A stretch of 64,000 nt of DNA from Plasmodium coatneyi (Eukaryota; Apicomplexa; Aconoidasida; Haemosporida; Plasmodiidae). Below are positions 25,324-37,429 of this stretch, in pieces. The translations under genes and the position numbers were made by a program. The stretch lies in the NCBI RefSeq assembly GCF_001680005.1, contig NC_033561.1, positions 248,001 to 312,000 of the forward strand, in the 5' to 3' direction. Within the stretch, counting starts at the first letter, position 1. The number at the start of each line of letters is the position of its first letter. The notes beneath the pieces were generated by a model, which was given only the letters and a program-made list of their open reading frames with translations, made no database searches and was not told the DNA's origin.

Positions 25324-26089
25324 TCATAAAATTGGGACCACACTTTTATATAATTCCCATGCACACGACTGTCCATTTTTGAGGAAAATGTTTTTATACA
25401 TATTTAACACTTCTGCAGATTTCTTTTTTAACGTACCATGAGGTTTATTGACTATTATTTCTAGCGGATTCGGTATTTTCTGCTTGTTTCCAATATTTAC
25501 AAGTAAGTAATTGATAAATTCTCCATTCATTATCTTCTCTAACTTTTGCCATTTTTAATTGCTTCCATGCTTCTTCCTCTTCCAAATTTAAATCTTCAAT
25601 GCCTTTTCCTTGTCTTTTATCCTTTAATGCATCTAAAAAAAATTCCAGTCCTGCTCGATGTTCTTCATTCTTAGCTTTACGGAAATAATACAACGCCTCT
25701 ACAATATTACACCACCTTCTATGTTTATTTTCATTATCTTCTGTTGTTTCACTATTTTTTCCAATGAAGGATTCATACGTTTTTAGCGTAATGGTAAGCC
25801 AATCCCTATTCTCGTCGTTCTCCAGCTGTGTCCACTCATTTTTCAATCTAGTTTCATAGTTGTTATTCTCTAATTTCTCAATGTCACCTTCATTATAATT
25901 GTTATAATCTATTATGCTAAATATATCTACAACGTTCCCAGATAAATTATTGTCTGATAATTTTCGAGAAAATTTTGCTTTAAGTGAAGCCCTCGAAGAT
26001 GCATCGAACTGGTTAATGCCTAAGCTGCTACATATGAACGGATACCAAAACGAGATAATGAAGAAAATGGGAGTTTGAATTTTTTCGTT
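25324..26089 (-). pseudogene. Broken gene for a PEXEL exported protein
   Basis: One minus-strand frame is open from 26089 to 25445. It begins with a hydrophobic signal-like segment (TPIFFIISFWYPFICSSLG) but has a TAA just upstream and no ATG. A good PEXEL, RKLSD, follows about 40 residues later. The remaining sequence is Trp/Glu/Lys-rich (WTQLENDENRDWL, RRWCNIVEALYYF, EEEAWKQL, NEWRIYQLL). The frame stops at 25445, while an overlapping frame (25324-25530) carries on for about 68 codons with similar composition, suggesting a frameshift near 25.5 kb. The spacing of Trp residues loosely recalls Plasmodium tryptophan-rich proteins, but I cannot assign a family. Alternatively the hydrophobic part is intronic and a distant first exon exists. 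Confidence 0.6.
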
Positions 26090-28443
26090 TTAGCCTCCTT
26101 TGAAATACACATATGCACTTTTTAAACTATTTTTGACATATATATGTACATACATATCTATGTATTAACGTGCCTTATTCAATGGCAAATGATTTATTCT
26201 GTTATTACCATAAAAGGAAGGAAATTAGAAAAGGCGACTTCAAAATTATTCTGTAGAACATTCTATAAATTCTTAAATTCCAAAAATATACCGAGATCGT
26301 ATTTTCTTTAATAAAAGGGAAAACATAATACTACTGAGATTGTTGTAATTATTTGCATATGCAACTGATTATTTGTATATTTTATAATACAACATATGTA
26401 GTAAAAAATTATAGAAAAAAACTGTTATTAAAATTTCTAGAATTTCTTATATTATATTAAATGCGTAAAATAACTTTTCTTACAGAAAAATAAGAACAAG
26501 ATATTCTTACGAAGTCTGTATTCTGATACGATTATAACAACAGTGGTTGTTTATTTTATGAGGTCTTTTTTTTTTTTTTTTTGCGGGGTTTGAGTTGCTT
26601 CTTTTTAATATAAATAAACAATAAGCAGAAAAACAGAAAAACAGAAAAATCGGGGCATTTTATTTTTTCTTTTTTTTATACTTTAACATAAAAATGATAA
26701 ATTAATCTAATTACACTTAAAAGGACAATAGATTGAACAATATTTAATTACTGCTTTACAACATATATTATTTAAATTTAATTAACTTCCGGGGCCTCGT
26801 TAAATATATAAAAATAATGTAGCACCGTTTTCATAAAATGCATGAATATATGTCACCGTTTTTAGAACAAAATTTTAAATTAATTTAAATAAAATGATGG
26901 TTGTAATAAAAATTCCTACCTTACATAAAAGGACGCTAAATTGTGATATTCCGGATTTTATTTTGTTCTTACTCCTTTCTTATTTTGTTTTCTTATTTTT
27001 CTGCCTTGTTCTTATAAATAGGGAATCAGAAATACAAAACTAAGCAAAAAAATTTTGATATTCCATTTAGCACTTGTTTTTACTTATTTTGTTATTCCTA
27101 TTTACATTTAAATTTATATTTTATAGCATTTTTCTTTTCTTTTTTTTTTTAATTTTAAAATTGATAATTCCATACACATTAAGAATCATAGTTTTCAATA
27201 GAAAAATTAACACCGCGAATTTTATATGGTAATATTCTTAACACAATGCACCAATGTTTTTTATGCTCTTCTGCATTTTCTTTACTAATATATAAATGCG
27301 TACACCCTATTTAGTATTTCAGGATGAAAAAAATGAATAACTACTTTTAACCATTTGCCTCCATGAAATATGGAACTATTTATTCTTCTTACCTTTTAAA
27401 GAAATATGAAATATTAAAAATCATAGTACAATTACACTCCGCGTATTACCATTATATATGTTTTTTCTTTTCATTCCATTAGTTATCTCATTTTTGTTCG
27501 CTGCATTGGTGCACATAAAATGTATGTGGTCTTTAAAGGGCTTAGTTCGTTCGTACCCCAAACGTGAGGAAGTAAGGACAAACTGTCTTCTCTTTTATTT
27601 TTTTCCCTTTTGGTTTAACACTTGATTTTAAATGGTGTTACTTCCAAGGATGAATATTTGGCGCGTTCGTCAAATAGGGTGGAAAAGAACATAAGGCAGG
27701 CATTTTAGCCACGGAACGCTGCCATATATATATAGAATTCAAAAAAAAAAAAAAAAAAAAAGCTTCTCAAGAGAACTATGCACGTTGCTCCATTTAGTAA
27801 TCGCTATGAGGGTACAACTGCACTGCACCCTACCACCCCTTATGACATCAACAAACCGAAAAAAATAAAAAAAACGAAAGTGCCCCCCCTTTTAGCAACA
27901 CAGGTAAACATCCCCCTAGAACTGTTCTATCTTCTGCAATAAAGTAGTAACTAAGTGGAGCACTAAATCGCAGTTATTTTTTTTTCTTCTTTCATACTTT
28001 AATATGTATTATTCAAATTAATAAAATTCGTATTTTTTTTTTGGGGTAATATAAAAAAAAATAAAAAGTTGAAAAAAAAAAAAAGAAATTGTACATTTCG
28101 CTTAAACGAATTTTTGCTCTATTGGCAAAAGGACTACATCCTACAAGCCAATAAAAGGAAATACACTTGTATTCACTTGCTACAAATACAAACAATTAAT
28201 TCTAATTTAAATATTTAAATAAAGACACACAATGCAAATAATTGTCATAGTGCTTGCAAATCATTCATGCATAAAGCTTGATATATTTTCTCATTTATTA
28301 CATCAAGCAAAATATCTGCGCTATATCAGCACTAAAATCAGAATTGCTTTTATTTACCAAAGTAGCATTATGAATAATCCATGGGGGTTGATGTTTGCAT
28401 GTGTTCAATATCTAAAAAAAGATATAAAAAGAATAGAGAAGAA
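26090..28443. other. Intergenic region downstream of DBP
   Basis: AT-rich spacer between the broken PEXEL gene and the 3' end of the DBP gene. It includes A and T homopolymers (26569-26582, 27740-27760). No gene or RNA recognised. Confidence 0.6.
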
Positions 28444-31400
28444 TTATGTGATATTCCTTTTTATGTGGAATTTTTTTTTTTTTTTTTTGAAATTTGAATT
28501 ACCGTTAGACACCAGGGGGGTTCTGTGAATATTATCACAGTATTCTTCAAACTCATTAAATGTAGCTTCTTCAGAACTGCAGGGACAGGGAAGTGCAGAT
28601 TTATTATATATAGGTACATACACGTATATATGTGCATATACATGCATGTAATGATTGCACATTTTTACTCTCTTCAAAACTTCACACATGGAATACATAA
28701 AATTAATTGTGCATTAACAGCATTTCTTATTTTATTTTCTCTTATAGTTGTTATTCTATCTTTTATTCTAATATTTATTTTATTTTATTTTTTGGTTACT
28801 CATTCGTGACTACACTCCATGAGGCAACTAATAACAGCAATATCAGAAACGCTCCCCCGCCGGCAAAATAAGCCATTCCTGCAAAAAGAATATTGGTTAA
28901 AAAAGTTTTTATAGCATTGTTAAAATGAATTTTTCTTTAATTTACATAACATCTTTCTCTATTCAACATCTTTTTCTGCATACTTGTAAAGCTCCCTTTT
29001 GTAAAGCAATGATATGATGGATCTTCAAATTCCTTTTTCATGCAATCATGGTAATCATAAGAATGGACGTCAAAGTAGCTCAAGCAAAAATCCGATATTG
29101 AACAACATAAATATCTTCTTTCCTCTTTAGAACAAGTGCTCGACCACATTTTGTCTTCTATAGAGTTACAGTACATTAAGGAAGCACTATTATTGCACTT
29201 GCGTGCTTTAGACATACGGATAATTTTTTCTCGTGCTGCATTGACATTTCTGTACTTGTATTCCCTTATATCTAATTTACCACTACTCAAATTGTTAAGG
29301 CTATTTAAGTGGTACCTATTTAGATTTTCCTTAAAATTATCCTGATTCATATGCACTCCCCTTTCTGCTTCATCTTCCATGATGCTATTCCTATGATGTC
29401 CATCTACATGTGCAGTTTGATCAGAATTGGGTACACCATTCGGCATGTCATCATTGTTAAAATTATGCTCCTTCAAATCCCTTTCTCTACCTCCATTCGT
29501 ATTTTCTAAATTGTGAGCTATATCATTAGTAGTTTCATGTACACTTCCGTTTGATTCCAAATTTTCAGTTCCAGTTAACGGAGTTGCACCCTCATTTGGG
29601 TTACTGCCAGATCCAGGAACATCACCAATAGCAGGATCAGCAATATCAGATTGTCCAGGAGTGGGTGTACCAGCTCCTGCTGTTTCGGCGCCCTTCTCTG
29701 TATGAGTTTGTCCCGAACTTGCTCCTTCATTAGTATGTTGATTAAGTGACCCCTGTGGGCTATGAACTGTGTCTTGTGTATCTTTCCCTTCTGTATTTTT
29801 TTCCGTATCAGCTTCTTTACCATCTTTCCTATGTTCAGTACCAGTGCCATTATCAACTTTACCATCTTTTTCAGCGAGAGCAGAGGGACCAGAGCCGGAA
29901 ACACCAGCTTCACCGCTAACACCCAGAACACCGGAACCGCCTTCCCCCCCACTGGAGACACCATCCTCTCCAACATTACTACCTTCACCGGCAGAAGCAG
30001 CGGCAGAACCGGTACTTACGGTAGAACTATCTTTGCCAGTATTAACACTTACGTGCGCAGAATCCCCTCGAGCCTGTTCCCCCCTACTATTATTTACAGA
30101 TTGAACAGTGGACTCCAAATTTTGTGCCCCCAAGTTAGGAGCACTCTCTACATTCTTCACGATTTCCTGGGTATTTGTTTTTACCTTCCTATCGCCACAA
30201 ATACAAAAATCAATATATACCTTATCACGATTGTTAATTTCATTCTCAAAATCCTCCTCTTTAAAGTTATTTATCTCCTGCTTTAGTATATCATATGCAG
30301 TTACGATACCTGCTCTCTGGATGTTTTGTGCCTCCTTTACACTTAAGAATTTATTTGACAGAATATTCCATTGTTTTTTTTTTCTCGTTATCCATTCTTC
30401 ATATAATGTACATGTATTGTTACATGGAAATGCCATACATACGTTTTTAGCAACATAGTAGAATCTCTTATCACATTTCTCTCTCAGTTTTCTCACTTCA
30501 ATGGATAATTCTGACCTATAATCCCTTCCCCATTCTCGAATCCATCTATATATCTGCGGTTCTACATTTAGCTGAACATTTTCATTACAAGACCATGAAG
30601 AATACCACCATAATTTTTTTCTAACTGTGGACATCATTGCTTTCCAAATCTCTTTTTTATGTTTATCCCACCATTCCTTACGATGAACTTTGGCATCTGC
30701 ATCAGTTCCAAAGATGCTGCTCAAATTTTTTTCCACTACTCTGGAAAATCCAATGGATTCCATATCAGTTCCCATAATTATATCTCCAAAATCTTCCAAA
30801 CTCCATCTGACATCGTTACATAAGTCTTGGTTATATACGTTGTTATTCTTCTTTAATAATAAATCACCCTCTGCTCCAACATCATAAATAAGTTTCTTTT
30901 CCAAATATAATTTCCGAAATGCTATATCATTATGGAAATGTGTGTTTGTATTATCTATCAAATTCGTAATTTCCATCATACATAATTGATATCTTCGATC
31001 TGGTATACAAACATCTCTTCTAGGAGGACAGTCCCAATCCCTTACCCCGCGTCTTCTCTTATCATTACACTTCCTCATAACATTCTTCTGGAAAAAAGCA
31101 TCATTCATAACACCACTAGACATTGTTTTCGTCTGACCCATATCGTAAGGATGCCCACCACCTTCCGAGGAATTTCTAAGGGATTTTCCCTCATGTTCAG
31201 TCACTAATCCAGGAACATTATCAAGGGTCTCAGATGGATGCCCACTGCCAGACATACCATAATCTAACATAACCAAATTGTTTACATTCCTCCCGTTATC
31301 CGTTTTACTGTCCGTTTTATGTTCTCCATTTGCTTCTTCCCCTATGTCATTGTTGTCTCCAACGTTTTGCGCATCGTCAGTGGATTCCTTCAAAATGCGG

Positions 31401-31887
31401 CTAGTTCTTTTTCCATTCATTTGTGCATCCTTTATTTTTACTTCTGTTACGCCATATTCATATTTTACATTTTGCTGCGCTCTTCCTATTCTGCTTCCAT
31501 CAGTTCCTTCTAACCATGGTTGTATGTGATCTTCCTCCATACAGTAATGTCCTGTAGCTAAAATACGGCCATTTTTACCTTGCACGTTTTCATTTTCGCA
31601 TTTCCCTGGAAGAGTTCCATTCATTCGTTCTAATAATACATTATTCACCTAAAAGAAAAATGAAGAGAACAAATTACACGCATCACACGATTTTTAGCTT
31701 CTTTGAATTCGCCCCCACTTTTAGTACAATTAAATGGTCCTTTTTTTTTATTGTTTTCTCAGGGCAATTAAATGTACAAGATAATGTATTAGTCTGATCG
31801 AAAAATTGCCCCTTTTTTTAGTACCTCGTGTGATAATAATAAAACTGGGAGAAAAAATAAAAAACGTTTTTTTTTTTTTCCTTCCAT
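28444..31887 (-). CDS. DBP: Duffy-binding-protein (DBP/EBL family) erythrocyte invasion ligand
   Basis: Exon 1 (31825-31887) encodes a 21-residue signal peptide (KKKKRFLFFLPVLLLS), donor GAG|GTACTA. Exon 2 (28984-31648) starts VNNVLLER in phase 0. Residues about 215-505 form one Duffy-binding-like domain: CIPDRRYQLC, FRKLYLEKKLIYD, WSLEDFGDIIMGTDM, IYRWIREWGRDY, GIVTAYDILKQE. A long Ser/Thr/Gly/Glu-rich region follows, then a C-terminal cysteine-rich domain (about 838-908; SLMYC, SISDFCLSYFD). Exon 3 (28800-28878) gives the membrane helix (YFAGGGAFLILLLLVASW). The last exon (28444-28576) carries TFNEFEEYCDNIHRTPL, typical of DBP tails. Exon 3 can join it in phase; P. vivax DBP has one further small exon, not located here but expected in 28577-28799. 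DBP sits in merozoite micronemes and binds the Duffy receptor or a related red-cell ligand during junction formation. Looks intact; the exact paralogue is not certain. Confidence 0.93.
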
Positions 31888-32133
31888 ATTATTTAGAAAT
31901 AAATGTGTATTGTGGTTATATTATACAAAGCACAGAAAGGGGTGTACGCAATTTATGTACCTAGGTGTTCTACACATAGAATTAAGCATATCTGTGGAAA
32001 AGAAAGAAAACTTGAACGAATGTATATACTGAAACCGCGTATACCTAAATTATAATAACCTATATGCAGGGGATAAAACATAAAAAATGTTATGGCAATG
32101 TTGTTGGCAATTCTTTATTGATATTTTTAAAAA

Positions 32134-32135
<2 letters not shown>
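31888..32135 (-). promoter_or_regulatory. Presumed immediate upstream region of the DBP gene
   Basis: The bases directly before the DBP start codon at 31887 must contain its 5' untranslated region. The flank continues into the minisatellite at 32.14 kb. No specific transcription-factor site is claimed. Confidence 0.35.
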
Positions 32136-32137
<2 letters not shown>

Positions 32138-32164
<27 letters not shown>

Positions 32165-32600
32165 CTTAACACAACGAACTTTATGAGTACACATTCATGC
32201 AACACCTGTTGTTCTTTTCTTTTTTTTTTTATTAGAACAAGGTACTTTATGTGTACACTTTTATACAAACACCCGTAGTATTGTTTCTTTTTTTTTTTTT
32301 TCTTAGAACAACAAACTTCATGCGTACACTTTTATGCAACACCCGTAATACTCCTTTTTTCTTTTCTTTTCTTTTTTTTTTTTTTCTTAGAACAACGAAC
32401 TTTATGAGTACATATTCATGCAGTACCTGTAGTAATCACTTTTTTTTATTAGAACAAGGTACTCTATGCGTGCACCCTTATACAACACCTGTAGTACTCT
32501 TTTTTTTTTTTTTTTCTTAGAACAAGGTACTTTATGTGTACAATTTTATACAACACCAATAGTACTCCTTTTTTTTTTTTTTTTCCTTTATTACAACCGT
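32138..32600 (+). repeat. Minisatellite of about 60-75 base units with poly-T/TTAG punctuation
   Basis: Six units share AACAA(G/C)(G/A)(T/A)ACTTTATG(T/A)GTACA then TTTTATACAACACC and TAGTACTC, each followed by 8-22 T bases and C/ATTAG. Unit length varies mainly through the T run. Long phenylalanine-rich frames across it are artefacts of the T runs. Confidence 0.9.
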
Positions 32601-35600
32601 AACCCAGAGTATATCCCAAAACAAATAGTAGATATGGTGTGCAAAAAAGAAGAAAAAAAAAAAAAAGGTGAATTTCATGAGCAAACACATAATGTACGTG
32701 GTTAGAAGATTTTTGTTCTAGGTATGGTGTGCAAAGGATAAAGAAAAGAAAGGAGTTTGATTCCATGAGCACACAAATGGTGTATATGGGTAAGAAATTT
32801 TATAAGCCGGTTGCATGCGCAAATAAAAGAAAAAGGAATTAGTTCCAAAAATTTATGCCCCCTTTTATATTTATGATTATGAATTTTATGCAAATTAGAA
32901 ACATCCTTGATCTTTACATATGAATAAACCGCAGATATTTCATGAAATTAAAATCTTATGTATATATTTCTCTATTTATAAATGTTAGCAACTAATAATA
33001 TACATAAAATTACTATGTAATTTCACCCTTTTGTGAGTTTTTCGCGTTTTTTTTTTCCGTTTTTTACAAGCAGTTGATAATAGAGTCGCTGTGGGAACAA
33101 GGAACATTAATATATTTTTCTTAACCTTAGATCGGAAAAGGGAGCAAACTGTTTTTTTTTTCCACCTCTTATTAGTGTATATTTATTAAATACAAAAAAG
33201 AATAGTAATTGTATACAGGCAGTTGTACAAGAATAAAGCATTATAATATAAACCCAAGTACAGAGGGGGGTAACGAAAAATTGCACCATCATCACCTGCG
33301 AACTGTTTAACTTTTTGCCATGATTTCCTGCTGGCGCTAAAAACATGAGTTCATATGTAATCGGTTATTCTTTTAGTTGAATTATGAAGGATGGAAGGTG
33401 TATCGGCTGCTGCGCTTGTTGTTGTTGCAACGTGGTACACACATACCCTTCATGGTAACGACAAATGGTGAAATGGTTTGAGTGTCATCGAGCATGTTCC
33501 TTTGCCTGCTCTCTATGTTATATATTTACTATTAATTGTAGGCGTAAAGTACTTAGCAGTGGTAACACTTCTGCTTTAGGAAATAATATCAGGTGTGTTA
33601 TCATATTTGTGTATTTTGTCGTTACAATTCGCGCGTTTTTAAAACATCCTTTCCGAGTGCTCATGTGTATATAATAAACTTCAAATAAGGAGTTGATTAC
33701 CTGTTCATACGCCTGAATATTTTTATTCACCTTATAAATTCCTTTATTTTCCTTTAAACACTAAAGGGAACCTTTTGGTGAACCTTACGATTTTTTTATG
33801 TGTGTTCCTTTTTACGCAACCTCTTCTTCGCGTTATTTATTATTTTAACAACCGTTTTCATTTTTCTGGGAATTTTTTTAATTTTAATTATTTCTACTTC
33901 AATTTTTTCATTACAAATCCTTTCAGATTAAACGATATTGAATGACATCCGCCCTTCTTGCTGCTTCAATTAATTCCGTGTTTTACCCCCCTTCCTTTCC
34001 CCTTAGGACTATTCTACCATTCATAATTCTATTGCATGAAAAATATCGCATGTACGTACATATGTTAGGCATAAATGTAAAATGCTGTGAACTGTGGAAT
34101 TTACCTCATTTTTTTTTTGATTCAGTTAAAAAAAGTTGAGGTCCGAGGACGTGCAATTTTTCATAATAGTGAACTTAAAGTAAAATAAGCAGTTTTAACT
34201 TTTTATTCTAAAAGTAACAAAACTTCGCCTCTTGACTTCTTTCCTCTGTTAATACTCATATTTTCATATAAAAGGAAAAAAAGAGTGAAGTGTTTATTTT
34301 AACACTTGTTCTTATGAAAATATTATACAAACAGGTATAAATCTTCAAAATTTTAATACCGCGTATAAGTTAAAAAAAAACGTACATGAATATGCATGAT
34401 TGACAAAACAAAAATACTATATAATGGTAATGTGTACCACTATAATAATAGCTCCACGCGAATTGTGTTCAAAATAAATAAAACCTTCAATGTGAAATTT
34501 ATATGCTTACACTTCCTTTTTTTTCCGTCGGCAAGCCAGTTCAATCAACATATTATGTTCATTCTTTAAAAAAAAAAAAAAAAAAGAAAAGACCTTAATA
34601 CATTATGAATAAAGTTGCACATTAGCAAAAGAAAGAAAAGGAAGAAAGAAAAAAGGAAAAAAGGAAAAAGAAAAATATGAAAGCCTTAATATTTAAAAAA
34701 AACGAATTCACCAATTTTGTAATTGTCACATGTTATGCGAAATATGTGATATAATCATCTTTTGCAAAGTTGTAAAAGTAGCCTAAGCTTCGGCTACTTG
34801 TGTGACTAATCAGAGGCATGTTTCCTTTTACCACACATATAATTATCTTCACAGAAAAAAGAAGCGCACACATATTAATATACCCATATTTTTATTTCAT
34901 AAATTATTGAAGGACAAATGCCCCTTTTTTGGTAAAATTGAATTTGAAGGATCCCTAAAGAGGGGAAATGTATCATTAAACACATTTAGCAACAAAAATT
35001 ATAGAACACCCTCCAACGGTGAAAGAAAACACATGTTATGTACTAAATGAATAGTTGTTCAATCATCGTTTTCCTTGATTTTCGGGGAAACACGAAGTTC
35101 TTTCTAACGGCAAGGAGATAATTTGCTATTCTCATAAATACACGTGTGTGTTTGAATAAAATTGAACTTCATCTGAACTATTCTAATTCTAAAAGAGCTG
35201 TTCACCGCATCCATTTATTACGTTTCTTAACATGTACTAATTCTTATGTACCAGGCAGTATATGCATTCCTTACCTTTAAGGGTTGTATGAATTGCGGTA
35301 AGAGTCATATTATTGTCTTTTCTATTCGTCTGCCACTTTTACGCATTCATTATTTCTTAATTAACAGAGACCAAAAAAAAATATATATGTGCAACTAAAA
35401 TGGAAACTTCAATTTAAAAATTAACTACGCAACGTTGCCAACAATATAACAGAAATAGGGGTAAGTGCGGAAAATGATTGCAACAAAATACAATAAAAAA
35501 AACTGCAAATTGTGTTATTTGAAAAGTTAATACAAATAAAGGAAAAATTTTTAAATGCAAAAGAACAAATTAGCCCCAAATTACATTTTCCCATTGCGTT

Positions 35601-36331
35601 GCACGAACATATGTGTATGTATTATTTATTTCCTTTAATTGCAATTTTGTCCTGCATAATAATAACAATTTTTATGTCATTTTTAGCGTGAAAAACGCAA
35701 AAACTGGTAGTGGGTGCGGGTCATTTTTTTTTTATATTATGAGTCATATTTATATTTAAATATAGAAAGAAATACACCCCAAAAATTTATTTTTAAATTG
35801 CAACCAATTATTCAAATTTATCTTTCATTTTAAAACAAAATTACAATTTAAGAATCTCTGACACCCAATCGCACAAAAATATTTTTGAAACATCTTATTT
35901 GAAAAAAAGGAAAATATAAAAAATATATAATCCACAAAATGATTTTGTCTGTATTTTAAATATCTGTTCTTCTCTTCGTCACTTTAGACAATACTGCATA
36001 TATTAAAAGCTTATTCAACACCACATATTTTTATTCCTATGTTTTTGCGAAATCGTTTATTTTTTGTGTGATGCATATATACCTATGGATATTTTCTGTC
36101 ATTTGACATATTTCCTTCACTATTCTATAAGATAGTCTTTTAAACATTTTCCGTTTTCTTGGTGTATGCTTGGCAAAATAATTTAACGCAGTGTAATAAC
36201 ATGCGCAGCATAAGTGAATTATACCTTTTAGTTATATACAAAATATAGCAGTAACATTTTTATTAATAAAACAGTTTTGCTGCATCCTTCAACATATATT
36301 AAAAAAAAAAAAATAAAGGAGGAAAAAAAAA
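32601..36331. other. Intergenic region between DBP upstream flank and the short PHIST gene
   Basis: Shared 5' side of two divergent genes (DBP on minus, PHIST on plus). It has several purine runs (34560-34680) and a perfect 8-base inverted repeat at 34776-34799. Frames such as 34802-35050 (plus) are somewhat hydrophilic, but without start-exon partners I do not call them. Confidence 0.55.
34776..34799. repeat. Perfect 8-base inverted repeat with 8-base loop
   Basis: AAGTAGCC pairs exactly with GGCTACTT around the loop TAAGCTTC. The stem is unusually GC-balanced for this AT-rich region. There is no U run after it and no known role. Confidence 0.5.
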
Positions 36332-37429
36332 ATGCATGATAATAAGAATAATCCAAATTTTCTTTTGTCCATAATAGCTTCGTTCGGGAATATAACAAAA
36401 GGAAAGAGTTCCTTCAAAAAATCGTTCAAAGAAAAGGAAATAAATTTAAGAAGCAACAAATTTGCGACATATATATTTTTCAAGTCTGTTTTTATTGCAT
36501 TAGTTCTGTCTTTGTATTACCTTTTCCTACAAGTATGTAACTTCTCTTAATTAAAGAGCACGCACCGTTATACATCCATTATATTATCGCTTTTTTATTT
36601 ACTCCAAACTACACGTGTAAGCAAATTTTTGAAAGTAATCCTTTTCTTTATACTGCAACTTTTATAGAACATAAAAACATCCACAGGAAATAAATATTCA
36701 CACTCACACTTAAATAACAGACATTCGAGGATATTATATCAAGACATTTCTTCATTTTTAAAAGGATCCCGAGCTAATAATGCTATCGAAAAACAGAAGA
36801 AGAATCCATTTCCATTTAAACATAATGAAAATAACAATTCTTTAGGAAATGTGGATAAACAGAATGAAGACTTAAAAAAGAAAATTTCAAATGACAACCA
36901 ATTGAAAACCAACACGGGGAAGCCAGGGGAATATAATAAAAACGAAATCATGTTCAGTTGTGCAAATATTGGCAATTGCGAAGAAGTAACAGAAGACGAA
37001 TTAAGCGATAAATTAAATAACATAAAGGGGGCTGTTAATGGCAAGACGATGCATCTCGTGTGGAAATATGTAAATAATCATGAGAAGGTAAATTTTATTC
37101 GAATGCAACAAGAAATACAAAATTATTGTGATATGTCAGCTAAACATTATAACATACCAAAAGAATTTGAAACGAAAAAATGCAAACATGTGGATGATAA
37201 AATAACGAATGCACTACTAAAAAAAGAACGCTTTGATTTAAAAAATATAAAGGAATTTGCTAAGGAAGATCTTTGTGCAAGGTGGGAATTTCTAAGGTAT
37301 ATCAAATTGAAGAGAAGATCGTGGAAAGAACTACGCGAATCCTCAAAGGAAAAGTGGACAAACTATATAAATGATGTGTTCAAAAATTATACAACTAAAA
37401 AGTCAAGTTGCAAAATGTGCCGAAGATAA
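36332..37429 (+). CDS. Short PHIST-domain exported protein
   Basis: Exon 1 (36332-36532) encodes 67 residues with a recessed hydrophobic segment (YIFFKSVFIALVLSLYYLFL) and ends at CAA|GTATGT. Exon 2 (36668-37429) follows a TTTTATAG acceptor in phase 0, giving about 320 residues. PEXEL RILYQ (R-x-L-x-Q) is at residues 88-92. After an Asn/Lys-rich linker, the C-terminal 140 residues match a PHIST/PRESAN core: ELSDKLNNIKGAV, HLVWKYVNNHEKVNF, LCARWEFLRYIKLKRRSWKE and EKWTNYINDVF. The protein ends in a short Lys/Cys tail. It has no repeats, unlike the PHIST gene at 16-18 kb. PHIST proteins act in the infected red cell; the specific role of this one is unknown. Confidence 0.87.

Noticed and set aside
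32087..32520. Phe-rich plus-strand frames across the minisatellite, each with TFMRTLLCNT-like units.
   Set aside because: Frames depend on T-run lengths and start and stop within the repeat; no evidence of a gene product.
32138..32600. Possible CRISPR-like array because of regularly spaced repeats.
   Set aside because: The genome is eukaryotic, the spacers are poly-T runs of varying length and the repeats are imperfect.
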